DNA of 64,000 nt from Heterocephalus glaber (GCF_000247695.1 NW_004624795.1:2965307-3029306); one strand, 5' to 3'. Positions 11,640 to 24,600 are shown, counted from the stretch's first letter. Program-made: numbers and translations. Notes: a model not told the origin generated them from the sequence alone.

Positions 11640-12600
11640 AGGCCGCTTCTTCTCAGGAGGGGAGAAGGCACTAACAGCGCCTCCGCCCTTGTCTTCCAGG
11701 AAGAAGCGCGGAGGGCCCGGGCCCAGGACGCAGACGCCAGGCCGGGGCCCAGGGGTGGAGCCTGGGGTGAGCTTAGGTCAAGCTTCTCACCCTAGTGTGC
11801 CCGGTCCTCTCCCAGCTGCTAAACAGGGCTCCGGGTATTCCCAGGCCGTTAATGAGTGTTTACAGAAGGGCTGGGAGCTCTCGGATCCCAGCTGGGCCCC
11901 AGGCAGCCAGAAAGCCCGAGCGGGGAGACCAGGGCCCGTGCTCTGCGCGGAGGGGAGAGGGCGGAGGGCGGAGGAGACGCCTGCCGCAGGATGTCCTCCT
12001 CGCGCCCGTCTGGGCGGCAGCTGGTCTTCATTAACGCCAGCGCTCGCACCCCGCCGCGAGCCCCGAGCCGGCCTGTGGGCTCTGGGGTGCCCAGTCCGAC
12101 CTCGCGGCCAGGCTGACACCGGGCTGGGGCCACCGAGCGAGCGCGGGGCGAGGCCAAGTCACCGGCGCAAAGCGAGTCCGAGCCGAGCGGGCTCCGGGTT
12201 GCCTGTCGCCGTGGGGAGCAGGGCGGAAGGAGAGCAGAGTGGGGTGAGAGGGTGGAGGTGGGGAATTTAGGGCAAACAGCAGGCGTGAAGTCAGCTGGAT
12301 GGAGGCCCAGAAACCCCCACGCCCCGGGGCCAGTCTCACTCCGGCTCTGCTCGCTCGGCTCTGCTCGGCTCGGCTTGGCGAGGCCCCAAACTAGGGAAGG
12401 CCCTGGCTGCCCCGTCCGCCTCCCCACCCCCACCCTTATTAAATACACATTTTATCTCTCAGCATCTTCATTATCTTAACCGAAGGAGACGAGCGGTGGA
12501 TGGTGGCAGCGCCGAGGCAGGAGCGGGGGGTGGGGTGGGGCGGGGCGCACCCCGCGGGAAAGTGCTGATCCAGCTCTTTCGGGCAGTGTGGGAAACAGAG
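11640..12600. promoter_or_regulatory. CpG-rich island upstream of the RARA side
   Basis: CpG-dense and SINE-free, with a plus-strand acceptor-like TTGTCTTCCAG at 11699. Inside it are short AT-rich homeobox-type islets (CATTAACG at about 12029; TTATTAAATACAC at about 12437). Looks regulatory; no coding sequence identified. Confidence 0.4.
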
Positions 12601-13290
12601 GCGGGATCAAAGCGCGCGGGGCTGAATCAGAATTCAATTAGGGCTTTTTCAAAAACGGAGCTGCCTCGGTCCTTTTGCCAAGCTTCACCCTTTCCCCAGG
12701 CCCCGTACACCCAATTAGCTCCTCCTGCAGGTGCCTTGGGGCTGGGGTTGGAAAGCGCAGGTGCCTGCCGTGAGTGAGCCCCGAACTGACTTCCACAGGA
12801 AATGGGCCGCTGGCCCCCAGGGTGAAGGGGCAGCAAACCAAAGGTGGGCTCCTCCCCAGCCGTGTGCCAGCCAGAGCCGGCGAGGTTGCAGGCCAGTTCT
12901 AGGAACACCAGCAACAAGCCAAAGCGAGGGGGTGATGGGGTGGCATCCATGACGCCTCTAAGGCCAGCACCCCTGCACCGCGAGGCTGCTCCCCATCAGC
13001 TCAGCGTGTGACAGCGATGGGGATTCCTCCACCGTCTGCCAGATGGGCAGGGCAGCAACCTCGGTCCCTTTATCTGTTCACTGCACAATCATCCAGAACT
13101 CACCAGGTACCATAACAGCTGGGGACAGATGCCAAGGTAAAGAAGCTTGGTGTGCAGGGAGGCCTGGGTTCGAGCCTCAGGATGCTGGGGGAGCCTCAGC
13201 CTGGGCTTTTTTCTCTCACAGTAGTTAGGGAACAGCTCGCGGTAGATTTTGGAAAATATGGCCTAAGTCATATCATATTTTCACTTCCTG
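12600..13290. other. Unique sequence, possible conserved element
   Basis: Contains a TCF-type site (GATCAAAG at about 12604), CAATTAG/TAATTG-type motifs at about 12625-12720, and no repeats. No gene seen. Confidence 0.4.
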
Positions 13291-13299
13291 CTTTTTCTT

Positions 13300-13545
13300 A
13301 AGCGGGGAGGGCACTGGAGACTGAAAACAGGACCTCCACACTGAGCTGCATCCCCAGTCCTTTTTAGGTTTTCTTTTGGTACCAGGGATCGATCTTGGGT
13401 CCTTGAGCTTGCGAGGCAGGCAGTGGAACCACTGAGCTAAATCCCCGGCCCCTTTCTAGTTTTCTTTCAGACAGGGTCTCACTAAGTTGCCCAGGCTGGG
13501 CTCAAACTTTCAAGTCCTCCTGCCTCAGCCTCCCACAATGACACT
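13300..13545 (-). repeat. B1-ID dimer split by a younger ID
   Basis: Old ID half 13300-13358, young ID 13378-13451, B1 half 13460-13545, all reverse. A TAGGTTTTCTTT / TAGTTTTCTTT pair flanks the young ID as target duplication. Confidence 0.8.
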
Positions 13546-13549
13546 TCCT

Positions 13550-14835
13550 GTAATGGTCTGTCTTCCACAGCTCTGGTGTTGAAGCCAACACCGGCTTCAC
13601 TGTTTGTGTTCTTTCCATGGCTGATACCCAACGCTCCATGGAAGCACAATCTACTTAAAAAAAAAAAAGAAGGGTAAGTCAGGATACAGCCCCCCGCTCA
13701 GAAGGAGGAATGGTCAGCACCTTTGCCACTACTCCATGGGCAGTGGCCCCAGACCCTGGCAAAAGCTCTGAACCACAGGCCCATCCTAGAACACTCCCAC
13801 CTTGCTGGGCTTCAGCAGCAAGGACTTTCTTCCTCCTTCACTGACAAACGTCCATCAGCTTTTGCTCCCCAAAGGGCAGCAGGAGCCAGGCGGGGACCTC
13901 ATCTGCTTCACGCATCATTGATGGAGCCAAGCCTGCTCTAGTTGCTGAAGTCTTAAGCGTAGCAATGACCTAGAAATTGATGGCGGGGGAAGTGCAGGAG
14001 AGGAAACCAACAAACCAGTACCCAGAAAGCCCTCTTTCCAATAGCAGGGGAACGAGACAGGAGGCGGAGGGGGAGAGATGTGGCCCCTTTGAATCTGCAA
14101 ATGTGATCCTGGCCAGGGGCCAGGGAGGAGCTTGAGTCCAGCCCTGTCCCAACTGTGAGGAGGCCCCAGGCCTCCAGCACAGTGAGGTGGAGGCTGCCTG
14201 CTCCTTTTTGGGCAGGCTCCTACTGTGGACACGGAACAGACAGCAGCTGCCCACAGTGTGGAAACAAACTGTAAAGCAGTCACGTCTCTTAAGGCTGCAG
14301 CATCCAATAAAATGTAATTTAAATCAAGCCTGCATCTGTTCTCAATCCATGCCGTCTCTGCTCCCCATCAGCCTTCGGACAACCCTTGCTGGTGCTCTCG
14401 TTAACCCTTCAGGTCCCAGATGCTCTGACCCGGGAGGGGCTGGTGCTCCTTTCTGAGCTCCCCCTGCCCTCCTATCCACTCCACCTGCTGTGGCACAGAT
14501 CGCTTTACACGAGTACAGCGGGCAGAGGGAGCTACCAGCAGCCCGCAGATCACCTGTCCACCGATCAAGTTCCCATGCAAGGCCCGGCCGCACCAGGCAG
14601 GTGGAGAGGGTGGAGCCTGGCTCTCCGGGCATCTGCATCTTGTGCGAAAGCTGAGTGAGATGGCTCGGGTGCCTCCCAAGCAAACCCAGCCCAGGGCCTT
14701 GCGTGCCCCTTCCCTCCACAGGACCCCAGCCCCAAGCCTGCACTTTCCAAACAGCGTCATCATGGTGCCCTCTGGTGTTCCTGCCACAAAGTGCCACGAA
14801 TGCCACTGGAAACCAAAGCCCAGGAGGAGGAATCT
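13550..14835. other. CDC6-RARA spacer, unique sequence
   Basis: About 1.3 kb downstream of CDC6 without repeats except an A12 run near 13655. No exon or RNA gene recognised. Confidence 0.5.
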
Positions 14836-14839
14836 GGAG

Positions 14840-15597
14840 TAACCACATGGATCAATTTATTTAATAAGACTGGAGAAATATGTGCTCAGAGGAACACCTG
14901 AGGCCGAGTGGAGCCACCCAGAAACTGGCTTCATCGGAGAGTGACTAGGGCTTCAAGGCAGTCTGCACGTTGCCTCCTGAAAGCCCACGCTCTAGTACAA
15001 CACCATGGCTTAAAAAGACAAAGAACGCAATTTGAAAATAAATATATTCACAACATGTAGTTACGTTCTCCTTACCACCCCGCAATGTTAGGAGTACCCC
15101 CAAAATGCAATGAGTCCTTAGAATGTCACAGCGTGGTCACCGGTGAGTTACACAGCACACTCCAAAGAGAAAGAAATTCCTTGATCCAAGGGTCCTTCTG
15201 ATGTCCACACGGATGAGCTTATTTTTCTGCATCACTGTGTTCTTCTTACCCTGACCTCAAAGTCCTTAAGAAAATATACCATGTCCGAGGGAATTTAGCG
15301 GTAAATATGTACACATTGCACAACAGAAATCTGTATGCTTGCAAAAATACTGGCTAGAGACACTCAAGTGGGGCGGGTAGTGAATATAATTTAAAAAGGA
15401 TCTACTACATTTTTATGGGTAAAAATAATAAAGCCCAAAGATAATACTCTGCACTAATATTTGTGATTAAAATTAATTGGCTTCAAGTAAAACAGGCTGT
15501 ATTTATTTTCAGACCCAAGAGTGTAAAGTGTTAAAACGAAGGCTCCATAGCTCTCGAAAGGCCCGCTGAGTATTTTCAGGTGGGAACAGAGAAGAAT
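14840..15597 (-). other. CDC6: CDC6 3' UTR
   Basis: About 750 nt without repeats between the stop codon and an AATAAA on the minus strand at 14856-14861. AT-rich with long A/T stretches, as expected of a UTR. A second minus-strand AATAAA near 15500 could give a shorter form. Confidence 0.65.
14856..14861 (-). terminator. CDC6: CDC6 polyadenylation signal AATAAA (main candidate)
   Basis: Canonical hexamer on the minus strand about 740 nt past the stop codon, where repeat-free UTR-like sequence ends. Cleavage is expected at about 14830-14845. Confidence 0.55.
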
Positions 15598-15687
15598 TTA
15601 AGGCAATCCAGTAGCTAAGATATTTCCAATGAAAGCCTTGTCTCTCAGAGCATGCTCTATTTCCTTCTCTTCAATCCTCAAAGACAC
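15598..15687 (-). CDS. CDC6: CDC6 exon 12, coding end (residues 531-559, stop)
   Basis: After CTCTTTCCAG it encodes VSLRIEEKEIEHALRDKAFI and GNILATGLP, then TAA at 15600-15598. The C-terminal peptide matches mammalian CDC6. VSLR replaces the VFFK I recall from human. Confidence 0.95.
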   Translation of the reverse strand: MSLRIEEKEIEHALRDKAFIGNILATGLP

Positions 15688-18600
15688 CTGGAAAGAGAAG
15701 TGGATTTTTTTCATGGTGCACAACTCACAGAAAACAAAGTTGCTATTATACAGACACCTACCATATTCCTATCATACAGCCCCTCACACCTTAAACCCCT
15801 CCTAACAAAAACCAAACCGCTGCCGGGGATTTAGGTCAGTGGTGCCGCTGCCTGCCTTGCAGGCCCAAGGCCCCAAGTTTGATCCCCGGTACCAAAACAA
15901 AAAAGAAAAAAACCAAATTGCTTACCTAATTGGGCTCTTTAGTTTTTACTTTACTGACTGGCTGCAGTCCTGCGAGAATACCTACGGCTGTGGCGGAGAA
16001 CCTTGTCGCACTTTCAATGATAGAAACAGTCCGCCGGAGCACATGTGTCGTAGGTTCACCGCCACTGACCGAGGAGTGCTAGGTAACCAGCCCCCTGTCT
16101 TATTTCAAATCCTAATTTCGAGACAGGGTCTTGCTAAGTTGCCCGGGCAGAATTCACATTTTTAATCCTTCTGCCTCAACCTCCTGGAGTGCTGGGATTC
16201 CAGGCCTGTGCCACCCTGCCGGGTTTAAGTGTGGTCATTTTTAAATCTGTAGTTTAGCAAAAGGTAAGTTCTCTTAAAAACACTGGCCTAAAGAAGCAGG
16301 GAGTCAGTCGTACCTTTGTGAAGCGGGCCTCCTTGTTTTTCTTTAACCCTACGATGCCCCTGGACTCCAAGAGCCCCGAGAGTGACAAGCACTCGGACTG
16401 GTCCACGGCTGCCACCTGCTGTTTGCGACAGACGCTGCTGTAGGCTTCATACAACTGGAAGGAAACAAGAACAAGCCTTGCTTAAAAGTCCCATCTCTCT
16501 CTCTCTCTCTCTCCCTCTCCTCTTTTTTTTTTGGTAGCAGGGATCAAACTCAAGTCCTTGCGTTTTCAGGGGAGGCGGTGGAACCACTGAGCTAAATCCC
16601 CGGCCCAAGTCACATCTCTGATTGCTTCACAATCTTTTTTGAAAAGCGAGTCTGGATCCTCTGTGATTCCTAGCCGCTGGGGCCCCGCAGGCCTTTCGGC
16701 AAAGATGCGCACTGCCAACGTCGCCGTACCTCCACCTCGGAGATCCGGACTCACCTTCCCCAGCGCGACCTCTCTGACCTTCAGCTGCCTGGTCAAAAGC
16801 AGCAAAGAGCAGACCAAGACCTTCTGCTGCAGAGGGAAGGGGTCCTGGGCCCCCTCTCTGCCCAGAGTCATCCTGTTCCCGTCCACTTCGGAGATCACTC
16901 GGGCGATGTGAGCAAGACCCACGCGCTTGGGGACTGAAGACTCCTCTGAGGGTGATTTACCTGGGAGGTGAGTAAGACAAACTCCCTTAGATTTTGATTT
17001 TATTTTAGTTTTTTGGTGCCAGGAATGGAACTCTAGGCCTCTTGATTGCCAGGCAGGCGCTGCACCACTGAGCTACATCCCTTGTCCTTAGATTTTTAAA
17101 ATATTGTGTGTGTTGGGACAGATGATGCTGAGCACCAGCGGCAGGAGACCCAAGTGGGGTCAGATGCAGAGGGGCAGAGGGGCAGCCTGTAAGAAGCAGC
17201 CCAGGAAAACATGGCGCTGTGCTCAGGGAGAGGCCAAAATAATGTGGGATGAAGAGCTGTGTGTCGTGGTGCATGCCTGTGATCCCAGCACTTGGGAGGC
17301 TGAGGCAGGAGGATCCCCATGAGTTTGAGGCCAGCCTGGGCTAATAGGGAGACCCTGTCTCAAAAAAATGTGGGATGACTTGGAAAATGGGGCTGTTCTT
17401 TCCCTGAATAGTAAGCTATTTTGTCCTGTAATTTAATGTTGGAAGAACAAAATCCACCTTGTGAAATAAAAAAGCCCAGGGGCCAGGGATTGTAGCTCAG
17501 TGGCATTGCACCTGCCTGGCAAGTGCAAGGTCCTGAGTTCAATCCCTGGTACCAAAAGATAAAATAAAATAAAATAAAAATTAAAAAGCCCAGACAAGAG
17601 AACTACAGTTTGCAGCCTTGCAAGTTCCTAATGTCTCAGAGGTGAAGACTAACAGACCCTGGAAGCCGGGTTCTGACCGAGCCCTGGGAGAAAGGGGAGC
17701 ACAGGTGGAAAGTGATCCAGGGTCTGCATGGAGGAGTGCAGAATGAGTGCGCCTTCCCTGCCCAGAGGGCACCCATGTGACCTCAGAGGTTTGCTTCACT
17801 TGCCCAAGTTGAGCTGGGACAACACTGGAGAAAATGTCACTGACTAGGCACTGATTAGCACCCGCTCCAGAGCCGGAGCTGGGAGCTTGCCAGGAAGCTC
17901 CAGGGCACCATGGCCCCACTGCCTGGGACACATGACCCACAGGGCAGAGCAGGGTTAGCTGCCCCAGCAACCCGCACCCCAAGTCACTTCCTGTCGGACC
18001 ACAACACCTTGCTCTGTTCCACTGCCATGAAGATACTCAGAGGACAAATGGGGAAACAGAGCTCCGAGATCAAGAGACAGAATCTTAACACCAAAAGGAA
18101 TTTAAAGATCTATGCTCACCCCCTACCGAATGGCCGGGTCTCCTGTCCAACAAGCAAATGAGTGGGAGCGGTCTCTATGCAGCTTTCGTGTTATCTTCAG
18201 TGGTGGGACTCAGCCTGAGTCCTCCGCATTAGAAAGCTCCCTCCTCTGTGGAGGTGAACTCAAGGTCCCCACAGCTCTCCAGAGCCTTTAAAAGGACTTC
18301 TTTTAGCAACGTGTTTGTCAGAGGGCAGGCACGAGCTCAATGTCACACCCAGGGGACGAGCAGAGAAAGTAACCCAGAGGTGAAGAGGAAGCAGAAACCA
18401 GGTCTACACCTCTGCATCAGCATATGCTGCCTACCCTCACCCCAAAGACAGAACTGATGAAGCCAGACTGCTCCGCATTTCTAAAGATTAATACTGGATA
18501 TTAAACACTGATGAGATATGGCGCTCATGGCCATTTCACATCTGCCACAGATAAGAGAGCAGCCTGGAGGGAAAGGAGAATTAATTTTGCTACTTAGGAC

Positions 18601-21600
18601 AGCCCTCAGTTTACTGTAGCACATGCTTTCTGGCCCTCCGCCCTTCCAGGCTTGTTGGAAGGCTTAAGACTTCCCAATATCAACTCAAAAAATTCTTTCC
18701 CTTGTCTCTTATTTATCAGATGTGCTTTCACCATCTGATAAAAGTGCATTCAACAGAAACACCTAGCAAGGCTGATCCAACCAAGCTCTAGTTTTCATTC
18801 CAGCTTGGAAAGAACTTTATCCTTGTCTTTTATCTAAGGGGGACTAGTCCTAATCATGCATGGATCATGGTATGGGGAGGGAAGATTAAAATAAGATTTG
18901 AGTACGGATTTGACTAGGTTCACTTAGTCTTTCTATCACCTCCCTCAGAAAAGTGAAACTTCCAACCATGAAGACAGGGCTGATGTAGTCCCAGCACTGG
19001 GGAGGCTGAGGCAGGAGGATCACTGGGAGGTCAAGGCCAGCACGAACTACACAGTGAGACCTTGTCTCAAACAAAAAGAAGACAGGAAGGAGATAAATAC
19101 TTACATTCAGACAGTGGTTTGAGAATAGTCTGGCTTTTGACATCCGACTCTACAATTTCAATTGCTCTCCTATAAAAAAGTTTAAAATTAATTTAGTCTG
19201 AGCCAAACCAAACCCCACATCAAACCACCAAGCTCAAAAGCAGGCATGTTTACTTAAAAACAGCATGTTTTAAAAATGTAAAGCCTCCAAAGAGAACTGG
19301 GTTATGTCTCAGCTAAAGGGGACTTAATTGCCTTGAAATAATTCATGGGCCAGGGATTTGAGAAACTTCAACACTCCATGGTTTCCACTCAGAGCCAAGT
19401 AGGTCACTCCATGAGTCAGTAGCGACAGGATGGGACAAACGGCAGGGAAGGAGGGTCCATGGTGCGGGTCGCTGGTGGAGGAGAACTGGCAGCTCTGTGG
19501 CCCTGCTCGGGGCTGTCTTTGTTGAGCAGGGGAAACTTCCAAAGCCAGGTTCTCGCAAGCTAGCAACAGGGAGAGCGCCCTCTCCCACCGCTCTCTCCAA
19601 GGGCTCTGCCTGCAGGAAGCCAGAAGGGGAGGGGGAGCGGCCTGCCCCATCTTAATGGAGCCCGGGTCTCTACTGGGAGGAAGGAGGAATTCCATCACTG
19701 GGCTCGGGAGGGAGAAAGGGGTCGGGGGAGACTGCGGCACCCACCAAAGGAAAGGAAGAGGAGGAGAGTTCAGGTCCATAAATAAACCTGCTTGAGACCA
19801 GCTAATGGAGAAGCGAAGCAGAGTCTTTAATACAAATGTAATTAACCAATCTAGAAGCACCACGGGGAGCGCCCGCAACATCTCATTTGTTTCTCCCCCT
19901 GTAGGTAATGGACTGGTAATGTCTCAGACATTAGCGCCGTGGAAAGCCAGGGCTCCCCGCCGAGGAACAAGTCCTCTTTTCTGAGCCCCCAAACTAGCAG
20001 GATGGAGCCTCCTCCAAAGCCGCTCGCTTGAGTTAGGAGAGACAGCGGCATTTCTTTCCTTCTCTTCTCGTCCCTAATGAGGCAGCCAAGGGTGCTGGAA
20101 CTCGCCTGCAAAGGTCGAGCGCCTTCCGCACGTCCCCGGAAACGGCGGAGACCTTGCGCGCGCAGAACTGAAGGGCAGCGGGATCGAGGACTCGGTCTCC
20201 GGACACCTGCGGGCCAGACGGAATTCAGGCTCCACGCATAAATAGCCCCACCCTGACGCCGCCCAGGCCTGACTGAGCAACCACTGGGACCTGAGAGCCT
20301 TTCTGCGCAGAACAGACGGGGTGGGGATGGCCAGCTATTTATTTATTGTTTTGTGAAATGTAAGGTTTATTTAAGGAACACTACTATTAAATGAGCAAGT
20401 TTGAAAAATATTTTTTTCCCTGGTACCAAGAACGGAACCCATGGACTGGGGATTTAGCTCAGTGGGGCCACCGCCTGCCTTGCAAGTGCAAGGTCCTGAG
20501 CTCAATCCCCGGCACCAAAAAACAAAACAAAACAAAAAATAGAATGGAACCCAGACGTGTGCGTGCTAGGCCAGGATTCTACTACTGAGCTACATCCCTA
20601 TTCCTTCTTTATTCTGAGACGGAGTTGGCCTGCGCAATTTAGCATGAGCTTGCCTCAAAGTAAAATATACTAAAATAGGGCCGAGGATGTGGCTCAGCGC
20701 TCCCCAGGTACTGGAGTCCAACCCCCAGCACTAGAAAAAAAAAATCTATTCAGTTACATTGAAAACAAAATTTCTTCCTAGGCCCTATAGTTTATAGGCC
20801 GTTAAGAAAACATGAGGGCTGGGGATTTAGCTCAGTGGTTCTGACGCCTGCTTCGCAAGCATAAGGTCTCCGGTTTGATCCCCAGTAGCAAAAAAAAAAC
20901 GAAACAACAAAACTGGGCCAGGGATTTAGCTCAGTGGCTCTGGCACCTGCCTCGAAAGCACAAAGACACAAGTTTGATCCCCAGTACCAAAAAAAAAAAC
21001 CAACATGAATACTTCTTCTATCTCCTTTTCTTTCCCCCCCGACTTTTTTCTTCTTGAGACAGGCTCTCACTATGTAGCCCAGGCTGGCCTCAAATTCAGT
21101 GATCCTCCTGCCTCAGTCTCCCAAGTGGTGGGATTAGGTAGGAACTTTTACCAGGATTACAGGCTCATGCCTCCACAGCCAGCCTGCCTACCTTCAGTTC
21201 CACATTGAGGCATCCAATAAATGGGCCATGTGTGCAAATTAACCCAAAAGTGCTCTCACTACGATTTTTTCGTTAGCAAAGCAATCAAAACAAAATATTC
21301 CTGGGCTGGGGATTTAGCTCAGTGGTTTCACTGCCTGCCTCGAAAGCGCAAGGACCCGAGTTTGATCCCCAGTACAAAAAAACCAACAACAAAAAACCCC
21401 AAAATATTCCCGAACTTTTGTTGGGTGTCCTTAACAAGAGAGACCCAGGGAGCGGAGGGGCTGGCACTCACCTGATGAAGCCGATCCTGTAGGATGGCGG
21501 CTATCTGACTGCGGGTATACGGCGGGAAGTTCAGCAGCTGTGGCTTACAGTGCTGTCTTGCCTCAAGCCGAGGCAGAATTCTGTCTGTGAGATCCAGGGT

Positions 21601-24600
21601 ATTGGCAATACCTGAGGAAGGGATAAATAACACAGCCCAGCATCAGGCAAATTGCCGTAGGAGAAAAAAGCAAACTCTCGCAAAGAGAATCAAACTTCCA
21701 GATAGAACCTGGGGTTCTAATTCTTTCCCTCCACCCCACTCCAATAGAGGAGATGTGCATAGCCACCACAGAATGCTCGTTTGCTTTAGAGTTGTTTACC
21801 TGTTCCAAAAAACCTACTGTTGCTATAGCATTTTATACATACATATACACTTAATATACAGTGGACCCTTGGCCAACTCAAGTTGGTCAATTTGAAGGCT
21901 CGGGCTCCTCTACACAGCCTTCAAAGCCTCTCCCCTGCACAGGCAGATCTCAGAGTCCTTAGAGAGACCCTGGCCCAGGATTTCTCCGTTAACCCCACAT
22001 AGGAAAGGACGTTGTCATGTTCCTTCCAGGACTCTTTAAGGGTCAAATCTGTATGTGAGATCATCTGGAAGCACAAGTGGCCGGCATTCAGGTCATAATT
22101 CAAGACTCTGTTTGTAAGTTAAAACTAAAATCCCAGAAGTAACTCAAGCTGTTTGTATGTCAGGCCGGTCATAACTCGAGGGTCCAGTGTACCGTGTATG
22201 TATATTTCTGCTGGGTGAGGTGGTGCACACCTGCAATCCCAGCACTGGGGAGGCTGAGGCAGGAGGATCACTGTTTGAGGCCAGCCAGAGCTACACAGTG
22301 AGACTGTCTCAAAAAACAAACAAAAAATCACATATACACACATATTTTGGGGGGGGTCAGGGTGGCCCTGGGCTTCCTCACATGCACTACCACAGTCACA
22401 GCCCTAGTTTCTATGTCATTTGCTTGTTTTGTTTAATTTTTTTTTTTTTTTTGCAGTGGTGGGGATTGAACCCAGGGCCTTGTACACGCTAGGCAAGTGC
22501 TCTACCCCTGAGCTGCATCCCAAACCCTTGTAAAAGTCAGGGTCTCATTACATTGCCCAGGCTGGCTTCGAAATAGTGATCCTCCTGCCTCAGCTTCCCC
22601 AGTAGCCGAGACTACAGGCACACAACACTGCAGCCAGCTCCTGTGTCATTTTTACTCAGATTACTGTCATTTGATATACTAATTTGACAAGAAGACAGAA
22701 AGCGAGTTTAAGAAAACAGTAGGTGATAAATAAACTGAAGATCAAAACCAAAAACTTCAGAAGCACCACACAACGTTAGCAAGTGAGCACTAACCAATCA
22801 GCACCAATCGGGAACCGCTGAGCCATGGCCACTCGAACAGTGTGTACAGCACATCCTGTCCTTTGCTGTCCAGCTGGTCCAGCTCGTCGAGCACCAACAC
22901 GCTGCAAGAAAAGAGACAGGACTAGGCTGCAGGCACCTTCAGAGCCCTAAGGAGACCTGAGTGAAGAGCACTTCTGGTCCTGTCTCTAGTCCCTGGTAGA
23001 ACTGCAGCCCCCACTGCAAACAAGCACAATCCAGGGCTTTTCAAGCAACTGGCTTATTTTATTTTTTGGAGTCAGGGTCTCAGTATGTAGTCTAGTCTGG
23101 CATTGAACTCACTATGTACCCGAGGCTGGCCTAGAACTCATGGCAATCCTCCCGGCTCAGCCTCCCTTGCTTGCATGCAATTACTTTATTTTATTTGTAT
23201 TCTTTTTGGTACCAGGAATCAAACTTAGGGCCTCAAGCTTGACAGGCAGGTGCTGCACTGCTGAGCTACATCCCCATCCCCAGCTGCAAGCAATTACTTT
23301 AAAGACATTTATTTTTTCTCTTTGGTACCGGGGATCAAATTCAGGACCTTGCACTTTCGAGGCTGGTGCCGGAGCCACTGAGCTAAATCCCCGGCCCCTT
23401 AAAGACATTTTTTTTTTTCAAATTTAAAAGTGTATCTTTCTTTCCTTCAAGTGCACGTAAGCACCTCTCAGAGCGGACATAGGGTGTGTTCTTTCTGTGG
23501 GCCACAGGCCCTGCAGCCTCACAGCAAGTAACACTTACATCATGGGGCCTTTCTCTGCGGTCATCTGCTTTTCCAGTTTCTGCATCATGTCCTTCCCAGT
23601 CAGCCGGGACGCTTCTCCCTGACAAATCTCCTGGGCGATAGCTGGGAAGACAGCCTGGGCGCTCCTCAAGGACATGCAATTCAGCATGATGGTTTTAAAG
23701 CCTTTTACTTCTTTCTAGAAAAAAAATGCAAACATGGGTGTTACTTTGGGCTCAGCGAAGACCTGAGGAGACCTGAACTGTTCTGGAGAGCTGGCAGCAC
23801 CAGAGAGAGGAAGCTCTACTTTCATTCGGAAAGATTGAGACGATGGACAACTCCAATGCCGAGGAAACTTTCAGTTCCTTAACACTTGCTCCTTCCACTC
23901 TCAGCATACCTTGAGGTTCTGCAGAATTCGGCTTAAGCAGGCAGTTTTTCCAGTTCCGGGAGCGCCAGAAAGGTACAGGCTTCCAGCTTTCCGCCCACAG
24001 ATGTGCTCCCTCAGGAAGCTCCTGATGACATCCATCTCCGCTTCCCTGCCAGGCAGCCGGTCCGGGACAGCTGTGTTCAGGATGAGCTTCGCTTGCTGGT
24101 AGCAAGTACCTGCGTCAGCCAGAAAAGAACACTCAGGCCCAGCAGATGGCGACCAGAAGACGGCCCAGGCTTCACTGGGAGCCTCGGCTCGGTGTCCCGT
24201 GGCTGCACGCACAGCTGCCCTACCTTCTTGCTTGAACAGCCTCAGACAGGTGGGCTCTTTCTCTGGTGGACACTTCTGCTCACAACTGCCTGGACTCTCT
24301 TGACTTTTCCGGACTGAGGAGAGGACCCTGTTCTGGTGAACTCTGGCTTGTTCACTTTTGCTGGGCGACTTCACTGGGAGTTGATCGTCAAATACCAATC
24401 TGCGTCCTTTCGGGGTCCGTGATCGAGGGGGACCGTTCTCCTTCCTGCCTTGCTTTGGTGGGGAACAGGGAGCGAGGTGGGGGGTGTTGCAAAGGTTGTC
24501 CTCGCCTGAAACATTAAAAGTGGAAACGTGCTCATTCTCTGCTTCCGGGGAAGGAGGCAAATTCTCATCTCTCTGTGCAAATATGGCCACCAGAAGGCGC

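Noticed and set aside
1..13000. RARA coding exons
   Set aside because: Neither the alpha-1 nor alpha-2 N-terminal peptide nor the zinc-finger exon is encoded on the minus strand here; only non-coding 5' features are plausible.
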